Origin: Chrysomallon squamiferum | Lineage: Eukaryota > Mollusca > Gastropoda > Neomphalida > Peltospiridae | Assembly: GCA_012295275.1 (NCBI GenBank) | Contig: CM022673.1 | Location: 52,501 to 116,500, forward strand | Length of the DNA: 64,000 bases | Direction: 5' to 3' | In this document: in pieces, positions 53,401-64,000 of the stretch | How positions within the stretch are numbered: position 1 is the first letter of the stretch | Layout of the letters: each line of letters opens with the position of its first letter | Notes under the pieces: generated by a model | What the model was told of the DNA's origin: nothing | Databases searched by the model: none | What the model saw: only the letters and a program-made list of their open reading frames with translations | Made by a program: the position numbers and the translations under genes

Positions 53401-56400
53401 AAGGTACAATATTTTGGATGCCAGCTGTAAAAAAATTATTTGAAAAGGGTGCTGAAAAAAGAAAATGGTTAAGAACCAGTGTTGTAGATATATTAAAGTC
53501 TAACAAAAGTTCAATGATTTTATGCAAATCAGATCTTTTTTCTTAGTGACTGTTTATTATGTCATTGATATATGTCTAATGTTTTCCTTCATTGATGTCA
53601 CATTTTTGCTTTTATAACAAATTTTAATATCATGTATTGTTAATTATGAGATTTAATGACATAAAAAGAAATATTTCTGAATTTAATATTTTTTTTACTA
53701 AAAAGTTCAGATGTTTTAGCTTAATTTTGTGAATGGTGTTTTTTGGTACTGTCAAGAATGTATTGTATAAATTCTTGAGCAAGGTGAAGTACAAGATAAA
53801 CTGAATAGTAAAATGATGCAAATACAATAATATTCCACTCAGTCTCTATAAGACATACATCAGTGTATAAGATAAATGTTGATATTTTTATAATTAAACT
53901 GACTTTTTATTTGATATATATATATATATATTTTTTTTTTTTTTACCCCTCTTATATGTAATATTTAGATTCAGTGTGAGTACCAGTCTCTGGATACTAT
54001 GGAAAAATGGATTATTTGTAAGTTATTGTCTTTTTCCCTTTTCTTACTATATTTGTTTTCATTAAAACTAATATTTTAAACTTGAAAATGGAATATTTGT
54101 TCTACAGAAAGAGCTGTGGTTTTTTTTAGTCATCAGTACTATTAAATAGTAAATTGTTTTTCTTTAAATTTAACAAAAACAAAGAATGAGAATGCAGTAA
54201 TATCCATTTCTTAAATTGGAATAGCCTTTGCTATGAAGTGATTTATTTATTCTGTGTATTTTTATATACTTATACACTACTGTTATAAAACTATTTGACA
54301 GATGGCTTGATGCTGTGTTACAACAGCCTGTCTGAGGCTCATGTCTGGGATCTATGGAAGATTGCTCTAGGTTCTGGCTACATTCTACAGCTGTGTCGAG
54401 ATGAGGTCCTGCACATTCATAGTTACATTATCACCTTCTTTGAAAGTCTCAGAGGGTGAGCAAATAAGTGTTCTCAGAGTAAAACCAAATCATTTACTTT
54501 GTATTAAATTTAACAAATAATATATTTAGTGTTTGGACAGGTAACATCTAAAACTTTTTTTTTTTGGAAGTTTTATTGTTATTTTATTTAAAACTAAATG
54601 TGCATTGAACTGATAAATAATTTATTTGGAATTTATATATTTTTCTTTTATTTTCTTTATATATTTTATTTTTTATTTTTAGATATTTATTATTTTATTT
54701 TATTTATTTTTTCCCTCTTTTTTTTTTTTTTTTTTTTTTAGAAATATTATTCTATATTTTTAATGAACATTTCACTATTTTTTAATTTTGGTGAACTAAA
54801 TGTTTTGAAAAATATCTTACACTGTTATTCTGTTAATTCAAACTAACATATTTTAGGAAATTTAAATTTAAATGACTTTTGGATTAGACAAACAAACATT
54901 TTCTACCACATTGTTTATTTATATTTGTGTGTTGTACAGATACAGCCATCACAACAAACGTGTAACAGAAGTCAGAGAACTTCAGACACATGCACTTCAG
55001 ACTTCGTAAGTAGTTTTCATGTTAGTCACAAAAGTTTAATATAATTTTGATATAATTTTTTCATTTACTTTGACTTAATTAAAAATATTTAAAATTCCTA
55101 TCAGTAAATTTGATTTACTATTTTATTACTGGTTTTTATATGTCAGTGGGTTTATTATGAAATAAATAACATCTAATCGTGTAGATATTTTTACTGGCAT
55201 TTGAAGATTTGTTTTATTAAGCTATTTTCCAGATATATTCAAATCTGTTAGATAACTATATTGTTTATACAACTATATTTAACTAAGATACTTTTTTACT
55301 TTTTTACTTTCTTACTGTATGAATTGTTTTTTTTAGATATCTAGAATATTTATGGTGCCAAATTTGTGCAAGATACTGATTAATTACTCGGTTTTTCTTT
55401 TAATAATTTGTAGCCCAGGAATTCACAGAGAGAGAAGGAAATTCTTAAGATCGACATTAAGAGAACTGTCACTCATTTTCACAGACCAACCAGGGCTTCT
55501 GGGGCCTAAAGTGAGACAAAGAAATTATCACTGATGGTTTTTTTAGATTTTTTTTTGTTGAGATTATTGTATAACTGATATTGTTATCTAACCTATAAAA
55601 ATTGTCTATTTTTAAATAACATGTTGCTTTCCATGCTAACATAATAAAAAAAAAATAATAATTACCAAAAAAAAAATTAAATGAAATATAATGATAGTTT
55701 AAAAAAAAAATAATAATAGTAAAATGAAATTGTTCTAGATGCTGTGTTAAATTAACAAACATAATTTTTATTTTTCCTTATTTTTTTATTACTTTATTGC
55801 AAATGAATGACTCAGTTTACTTTGAAATCTCTCACTTCTGTATTATTAAAGATTATCTGCAATGTTTTCAGTGTTTTAAATGTAAAAAGTTCACTGATGT
55901 ATAATTAAAACATTTTTATTTGAAGGGTTTGTTCGTGGTGCAGGCTTTGTCCATAGCAAGAGATGAGGTAAACTGGCTGTTACGTCATGTTGTCAACCCC
56001 CCAGGAAAGCGACACAACATCAAACTTGGTCCTGAAGAGTTTTTAGATCGGTATATAGTTTAGTTTAGAACTTTATAGTGTGGTGTTTAAAATTATTATT
56101 TTACTGACAGATTATCATAACTATGCAAGTGAAATTGTTTCTTAATATAAATAAATAAATAACTTTAAAAAAAATATATTTCTTTTAAGAAAAATCATGC
56201 AACTTTTAAAATTTAAGGAACAAACAAATATTAACTATTTAATTAAATATATGTTTTTGGTTTGTGGGTTTTTTTTCATTATGAGAAGGAAATAATTTAC
56301 TTTTTTAATTAAAACTTAAGATATCCACTTATTGATACCGAAAGTTTGTTTACAAGTTAAGTAATTTTTAAAAAAAAATTCATTGTTTTTAACAGACAAC

Positions 56401-59400
56401 TTCCAGAGTTACTGTTCTATATGGAAGAACTCAAAGGTGAGTTTCTGTTTTTAGTTAAATTTATATATTTATGTTGTTATTTCTATTTTGTCTACATATA
56501 AAGCTTATATACTATAAAAGAGGTGAATAAAAGAAAATAACCATAAAAAAAAAAATGATATAAGAAATTCACTGATAGGGAACATATTTAAAAAAAATAT
56601 ATATATTTATGATAGATTTTATGTGTTATATTTTAACATTTCTTTTATTATAAAGATAGCAATATGCATCTATTTCCAGTCTGTGGGAAAGTTCATTATA
56701 TATATATTTCATGTAGGTCTTGTGAAGAAGTACAATCAAGTGATACAGAGATACTATGTACAGTTTCTGTCTGGTTATGATGCTGTGTTCTTGAATCAGC
56801 TCATACAGGTATATTTTTATACCTTCACCTTTCTCATTTTCATATTTAGATATATTATATAATCTACACCATGTCATACACACATACTAACATACATACA
56901 TACATACATACATGCATATTCTTATTAGTAATATAGTATTTTTTAATTATTTTTTAAATTTTCTTTTTCTTTTGCAGTACAGCATAATGCTTAAAAATAT
57001 AATAGAAACTCATACAAAAATTATTAATTTGATTAATTTTTAATTTATTGTCTTAAAATCTTTGTTTTATTTTATTTTATTTTATTTTATTTTATTTTAT
57101 TTTATTTTATTTTATTTTATTTTATTTTATTTTATTTTATTTTTTATTTTATTTTATTTTATTTTATTTGTTTGTTTTTATTGTTTATTTTTTATATATA
57201 ATTTTTAATTATTTTTTTATTGTTGTTGTTGCTGTCTTTTTGAGTAATGGTCAATTTAATAATTAAATTATTTCAGAGTCTAGCTATGTGTCCAGAAGAT
57301 GAAAGTGTCATTTTGTCCTCGTTCTATAACACAGTTTCTGCAGTGACTGTGAAACAAGGTGAGAATGAAGTTATTTATAAATTTTAGTTTGGTTAAGAAA
57401 TATATGCATTCAGTTTTATAAATATACAAAACAAGATAATGAAAAAAAAACCATATAGATAACTAATAATAATGAGGTTAAAAAAAAAAAAAAAAAAAAT
57501 TTGCTTATGAAAGACTACAAATTTAGCATAATATTTTCACTTGTTTTCCAGATACATAATTTCATTAATCATTTTAAATCCTTTTAAACTGTTTGTTAAT
57601 AATATCTACAAACAATTTCTGGTGATGGAATCCGAAAAGTCTTTTAAATGATTTTTATTTCTGTATGTGATATTTATTTTTATTTTTTCTGTAGTTGAGG
57701 AAAATGAACTGTTTGATTTCCGAGGTTTCCGATTAGACTGGTTCCGGTTGCAAGTGAGTTTAATTTTTATTTATTGTTTTCTTTGGTTCTTTTATTTTTG
57801 TTTTTATTAATTTAACATGAACATAAACCATCTTCCAAAAAACAGTGATTCATGAGCATGTACATACCTATTTCATTGAAGAAAAGAATTGTATTGTGTA
57901 TAATTATTTTATTTTTAAATCCATATATAGCAATGAAAGAGTAAGAATGTTTTCATTTTCTAAATGTCAAAATTGCATACTATTATTGATTTATCATTTT
58001 CATCATTATATAATTTGTGATGAACCATGTTTCATGTGGGGTTTTTGAATTTAAATGTTTTTTTTATCCCCAGACATACACCAGTATGAGTAAAGCTGGG
58101 CTAATGCTGCAGGATCATCAGGACCTTGCTAAACACATGAACACTGTGGTCTTCCATACCAAGATGGTTGACTATCTGGATGAATTGCTCACTGAGACTG
58201 GAGATCTCTCCATCTACTGGTAAGTAAATCTCTTCATCATAGTAGGGAAGGAGAGAGAGAGAGAGAGTGGTAGGGGTATATCTGCTTCATAGTGATACAG
58301 ATTTAAACATACTTCATACTCTGGTACAATTTATGTTTTATTTCCTTATTTTTGTTTTAGTTTCTACACAACATTGTTTGAGCATCAGTTCAAGCAGTGC
58401 ATGGAGTTTCCAGCCCAGCATAGATTCAGCATTATCTTTCCAATGATCTGTGGTCACTTCATGAATGCAACTCATCCTCTCTGCCCAGAAGAGGTAATGT
58501 CCAGTTTTGTCCTTCAATGCTGTCTGATTCTTTTTTTTCCTTTTATTAAAATACAATGGAAAAGTTGTTTTACTTTAATTTTAATTTTAGTATGGATTTT
58601 AAGGCTGATGTTTAGAATTTTCACAGTGATAAAACCTCAAAAGTGTTTTCTAAAACATTCCAAATTAATTTTCTTTTTAATTAAACATGGCCAGCATCTC
58701 TAAATTTATTTCTGAGCCTGAGGTGTTATAAATTATCTTGTTTGTTCACAGCGACACTCAATAGGAACAACTAGTGTCCAGTATGCTCACTGGTTTCTGA
58801 AGGAGATGTCAGAGGAAGTGAACCAAGTAATCACAGCAATCTGTGAAGAACAATGCATGCTCAGTTATAAGGTATATAATTTTATATATATATACATTAA
58901 TTTTTTTTATGTTCAAGGGGGGGTTACATTGTTCTGTTACATTCATTAAAAGGTATTTCAGGATATACACACACACACACATATACATGTATATATATGA
59001 GGTTACATTCAGTCCTCTTACACTGAGCTAAAATATTTTGTCAGATTTAAATGACAAGTACTTCAGTTGACAAATTATGTTTTGTTACAAGGGATGTGTG
59101 CTGTTACAGTTTATCTGGTCCTATTACAACAAGTTACATTTAGTTAATAATATTATGTTAAGTAAAATTTTAACTTATTTCCTATTACAAAAATATTTTG
59201 TTATAAATGATAATTAATTTTATATTAAGTATATCAAGTTTTCAACTACTTTATCATCTTCCTTATTTTAATTTTTTTTAAATTTTAATTATTATCCTTT
59301 TAAGAGGTATATTGCATTTACAAGTGACCATTTATGTTTATCACATAGATGTGAACTTTGTTAAGCTTTTACCTACATGATCTTCTGGTTGACTGTTTAT

Positions 59401-61109
59401 TAGTTTTTTTTATCTCTCTCTCAGTTTCTCCATTTGTAATCTTTCCAAATGGTATATAACATTTTAATAAAAAAATAAAAATAAAATAAAATACAAATGA
59501 CAGTTTCTATGTAGGTTTGTAATTTCTTTTGCATTTCATTCTTAGTATTAAATAAATATTTTATTTCAAATATATTTTGTTCCTTCAGCTGTTACCGAAA
59601 CATAGTGCAGCACTGATCATGAAGTCAAACCAGAAAAACAAGAAGGGCAAAAAAGGGGACAAGAAGGATGTCAAGGACAAAGAACCTGAGAAACCAGGGC
59701 AGGAGAGTAAAAGAAAATACAGAGAGAATTTTACAAGGTGTGTACTGTGTTTCACAGATATCTAAAATAATTCAGTCTGGATAATCGTGATTATAAAAAT
59801 ACTTTTTGACAAAAACAAAAATACAGAAATATTAGTATAATCTTTTCAGCTATGGATAAATATATTAGGAAAACAGAAATATTAACAAGCAATGAAACTT
59901 CATGTAATTTATAAAATTTAATAGTTTATCAACTGTTTATTTAGTATTTTATTTTATGGACTGATATTTATTGTTATAAATTATACATGTATTAAATATA
60001 ATCCAGATCTATTGTTTTATTATTATTATTATTATTATTTTTTTTTTTTTTTTTTTTGATTTTATAAATTGTTCACCTTAGAAAGCACAGGCCTCATAAA
60101 ATCTTTCTTTTTCCTCAGAGAAATTTTGTTGTCTCATTCCACAGGTTAATATTACAATAGGTATAAATAATTCAGTTTGTGTTATCCTAATTTGTCTGTT
60201 TTTATGGAATGTCATGAAAATCAACTTCATTGTACAGTATTTTAGCTTTTGTGTGTTGCAGAATGGACAAGTTACACATGGCATTGACAGAACTATGTTT
60301 TGCCATCAACTACACCAACATCATTCAGGTGTGGGAGCATGGCTTTGTGCCTCGAGAATTCTTTCTGCAACAGCTTGAACTACGATTCAACAAGTAGGTT
60401 TTACCAGAAAACATCTGAAATTGATAAATTTTAAAAATTAATACAGTTGTTATGTATATTTAAGAATAATATTAATTATTATATATGTTAGCATTTGTAG
60501 AAGGTGATGCAACATGAAGCATACTTATATATATATATCATTTTTATTTCTGAAAAATGCCAGCTGCACAATAAATGGTAATTCCTTTTTGGAAATCATG
60601 TATCTCTTTGAATTCTTATATTACTTGAAATTTGATATACATTTGATTTTTCACATAAACATATAAATCAGAAACATCTTTGCTAATAATCAAAATGCTG
60701 TATTTTTTAATGATGAATATTTTAAAAAAAAAAAAAAAATCCCAGAAATGGTACGAAATACAAAATTGGAATTTAAAGATTAATTACATGAAAATGTTTA
60801 AAACTGGATGGCTTTGCTACATTTTTCACTGTAAATTAACATATTTAACAATATTTATTTATTTATTTATTTTTTAAACAGAGCACTCGTAGGAATGATG
60901 ATGTATAACCCTGAAACTAATGAAATTGCCAAACCATCAGAGTTGTTGAATGGTGTCCGTGCTTACATGAGTGTTCTGCAGTGTATTGAAAATTATGGTA
61001 AGTTTATCCAAACCTCACAAAATTAAAAGATATTTACATCTTCACACCACACTGGTATATTTTCTTGTTTTGTATCTAACTATATTTTGTATGTGTATGT
61101 GTGTGTGTA

Positions 61110-61156
<47 letters not shown>

Positions 61157-61291
61157 CTGGGCAGAAAAAAAGAGTCTAAGTAGGCATCTCATGTACTGAT
61201 GTTGTCTTAGAAGTTTTTGAAAATATATCTATTAATATTTGTAATTTGTAGAATATTAATTTGTGCCTCTGCTGTTTGTTTGTTTGTTTGT

Positions 61292-61326
<35 letters not shown>

Positions 61327-63332
61327 TATATTTATTTATTATAATTTGATTTTTGTACATTCATATGATCAGAGGATTTAAAGGTGGTTGATTTGGCATT
61401 AGTAAATGTTCTGAAAATGTATATTAATAATATTTCAGTCTAAAAATATATTATTATATGATATTTATTTTTGTTTGATGTATTGTTTTTCAGTTCACAT
61501 TGACATTGCCCGTGTTTTTAACAATGTCTTGCCCCAGCAAACTCAACCGACAGACAGCACAGGAGAGAAAACCATCACTTCAAACTATACAAACTGGTAA
61601 ACACTTTTCTTCGTAAAAACATAATCACAGATCAGGGATAGCAAATGTGTTCCCGATGTGCAGAAAACATTTCTGCAAAATTCTGTTGATTTCATTTGGA
61701 ATTTTTTGCAGCAACAAGTAATGATGATTAATGTTAAAATTATTATTATTATTAGTTTATAAATTTTTTTTAAAAAGGAGAAAACATTTTAAGCAAAAAT
61801 GAATGTGGTTTTTAAAATCATGGAAGGCAATATATTCTGATAATTTGTTTTCAAGTTTTATCAGCCATTTTTTTTTTTTTTTTTATATATTTTAATTGTA
61901 ATTATAGTTACATTTTATCCACAGTTTTGTCTTTCTCTGTTTTTATTTATAAAATTGATCTTATTATTATTTATTTTTTTTACGTCTTTTTCTTTTAATC
62001 TTCAACAATTGTTCTCTCAGAGTTTATTAAACTGTACTTAAGTAATTTCTGAAATAAGTTTATTCCGTTTTTTTGGTTATGAACTATTGGAATTATTTCA
62101 GGTATTTGGAAGTTTTGTTGAGACGAGTGACAGTGAACCCTGGACAGATTGTTTATTCTCCACGTTACAAAGCTTTTGTGAGTGTCTTCTCAGAAGCACA
62201 GTTGCCTTTTGCAGCTGAGGAATATGCTGACATCACAGGTTCATCTGTTTATCATTTACAACTTGATTACATGAATAATCGATTGTGTTCAAAAATTGTT
62301 TTTAAAGCTTGATTACATAAGTAATTAACTATGTACATACACTGTCTTTATATATATTTTTATAACTTGTCTGTGTATTTCAATATTTAATTTGATATTT
62401 ACAAACATGAAAGATCACAATTTTATTTCACTGGTTTATTAATTTAATTTTAGAGTTGCGTGCTCTTGCTGAGCTGATTGGTCCCTATGGAATGAAGTAT
62501 ATGGGAGAGAGGCTGATGCTGAATATTGCCAGCCAGGTTGATGAGCTGAAGGTAGAAATAATTGTGTTTATTTTATTGAAAAATTATTAATAATAAAAAA
62601 AAAATTGTAACATAAATCTATTAAAAGTTTAAAGTATTTTATTTAGTTTTATTATTAATGTTGTTATTATTAATTAATTCTGATAATTTTTTTCATGTTT
62701 TATTGATTTAAATTACCATTATTTATCAAATATTTATTAACCAGTATTTCTTAAAATAGTGTGATTAAAATTTTACATTGATCTATGTTTCATTATTAGA
62801 AACTATATTCAGATAAGGAAATCAAATTAATAATTTTCTGTAATGCACACAATTAATATATTTTAATATTTTTGCTAGAAAATGGTGATCCAGAACAAAG
62901 ATATTTTGATTCAGCTGAGAACAAGTTTTGACAAGCCAGAAACCATGAGAGAACTGTCTCGGAAGCTGCAAAGTAAGTTGTACAAATGTTTTATGTTCTT
63001 ATTTTATCATAACAATTTAACCATAATACATCATAATAAAATTTAATCTTGTTGCCTTTAGAGAGATTGTCCTGTATTTCATCTTTTCATCTGTTTCATG
63101 TCAAAAAAAATGATTTACATTTTTTGAAATTGGTAAAACAAATATCAGCTTGATTTCTGTATTCAGTGTGCATAAAAGTTATAAACTATAGTTAGACTAA
63201 TAACCTAAATTTTACTAACTAGACATCATTTCAGTATAAACTCAAATTGCCTTTGGTATTATCTGTTAAACAGTCAGTTCAGAACCTGCTGGTCAGGAAT
63301 CTGATGACATAACATTTGCATCATTGGAGATT
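50410..63332 (+). CDS. NCKAP1: Nck-associated protein 1 (Nap1/HEM), WAVE regulatory complex subunit; 3' end beyond window
   Basis: Exons: 50410..50514, 50998..51108, 51280..51366, 51580..51636, 51951..52093, 52596..52686, 53133..53270, 53969..54017, 54302..54455, 54940..55005, 55414..55510, 55926..56050, 56396..56436, 56717..56808, 57277..57358, 57695..57753, 58074..58219, 58361..58493, 58752..58871, 59589..59737, 60262..60393, 60882..60997, 61494..61596, 62102..62238, 62454..62551, 62879..62972, and a doubtful one at 63274. They encode 908 residues to 62972, against about 1,128 in the human protein. Hallmarks: [16 protein letters not shown] start, [55 protein letters not shown] followed by a Lys-rich linker, IAKPSELL and IGPYGMK. 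The protein pairs with Sra1/CYFIP in the WAVE complex that drives Arp2/3 actin assembly at membranes. It looks more diverged from vertebrate NCKAP1 than such a conserved protein usually is. The exon 7 donor (GTTGTT) is weak. Confidence 0.93.
57066..57172. repeat. (TTTTA)n microsatellite in an NCKAP1 intron
   Basis: About 20 TTTTA units between exons 14 and 15. Confidence 0.95.
61275..61342. repeat. (GTTT)n-(ATTT)n microsatellite in an NCKAP1 intron
   Basis: Four GTTT units then about 13 ATTT units, between exons 22 and 23. Confidence 0.9.
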
Positions 63333-63374
63333 GTAAGGACAAATCTGGACATTCTCATGAGAGAAATATTTTAA
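63274..63374 (+). CDS. NCKAP1: NCKAP1 exon 27: extra internal exon or alternative terminal exon
   Basis: After a TTAAACAG acceptor, frame continues from exon 26 (A/TC) and reads [20 protein letters not shown], then GTAAGG at 63333 could be a donor (exon 63274..63332, phase 0). If it is not used, the frame runs on through [14 protein letters not shown] to TAA at 63372-63374, with AATAAA at 63449-63454. Neither version resembles the conserved VLKRMTIIG region that normally follows. It is either a lineage-specific insertion before the next exon outside the window, or the end of a shortened isoform. Confidence 0.45.
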
Positions 63375-64000
63375 ATATTTTGATTAGACGATTGTTTATG
63401 ATAACATGAATGCAGTTTATTGTTGTTTTATTTTCATTCAAAATTTTAAATAAAAGGAAAAATCAAATTTTACTTCTTCATAGTAAAAACAGCATAAAAG
63501 TTCCAGTGAAGTTTATCTAAACTAAAAGCAAAATTGGATTTTAATTTGCCAATGTTTGGTCGGGGTTTTTTTGTTTGTCTGTTTGTTCCATTCCACTCAT
63601 TAAAACTGTGGCAGTTTTACTAAAATATCTTTTTAGAAATACAAAAGAATATAGATCAAGACAAAAGAGCTGTAAAAAATAAAAAAGCCTGGCATTTTCT
63701 AAGGCATTAACATAGGCTCAATGCATAAAGGAGGACAGGACATAAATCAGTCTAATACATTTAAATTCTTAAATTTAAATTTTGTGTTATTAATAATTAT
63801 CAGCTAGTATTTATTCAGTTGTTGAAAAACTTCTGCAACTAATTCATTTAAGATTATTAATATTTGTAAATATTTAGAATGAGAAAATAAGCACATAAAC
63901 ATACTTAATTGTGACTTTTATTAATTGGTTAAATTTTCCTTGAGTATTTAAATTAAAATTAAATGTAATTTTAATTGTAAAATATAAAATTACTTTCAAT
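63375..64000. other. Right edge of window, no exon seen
   Basis: AT-rich sequence with AATAAA at 63449-63454 and no exon-like ORF. The last fifth of NCKAP1 would be further right if the gene is full length. Confidence 0.5.

Overview
The window is animal nuclear DNA: AT-rich, dense in microsatellites, with short exons, GT-AG introns and no operon-like structure. A degenerate copy of what looks like an abundant molluscan repeat (48.8-49.1 kb) and the gene content point to a mollusc, probably a gastropod. This is inference, because no marker gene is present.

Layout. (1) 0.95-2.0 kb, + strand: the last two exons of a proline-rich, single-pass membrane protein whose 5' part lies off the left edge. 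(2) 2.0-8.7 kb: no gene seen. (3) 8.75-25.6 kb, - strand: a complete dynamin-binding protein (Tuba/DNMBP) coding region of 18 exons, with N-terminal SH3 domains, a proline-rich region, DH (RhoGEF), BAR and two C-terminal SH3 domains. Its 2.4-kb exon is broken by two +1 frame changes. A candidate promoter and 5' exon lies near 32.3 kb. (4) 34.3 kb, + strand: an isolated candidate first coding exon. (5) 36.8 kb, + strand: an intronless HINT3-type histidine-triad gene. (6) 37.9-43.0 kb, - strand: two tandem four-exon paralogues encoding secreted 175-residue proteins with an IGFBP-type cysteine domain followed by a thyroglobulin type-1 domain. (7) 46.0-46.8 kb, + strand: a two-exon CD225/dispanin membrane protein. 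(8) 50.4 kb to the right edge, + strand: a divergent NCKAP1 (Nap1/HEM) gene of at least 26 coding exons, cut by the window end.

DNMBP (RhoGEF/membrane-curvature scaffold) and NCKAP1 (WAVE complex subunit) both act in Rho-family control of actin. Their proximity is probably chance.

Repeats: a 0.92-kb non-autonomous transposon with about 130-bp terminal inverted repeats (18.25-19.17 kb), several 30-37 bp minisatellites, and many long GA/CT, GT/CA, ATT and TTTTA tracts. No rRNA, tRNA or CRISPR was recognised. All exon boundaries were read by eye from splice signals and reading phase; phases agree across every exon listed except inside the frame-broken DNMBP exon.
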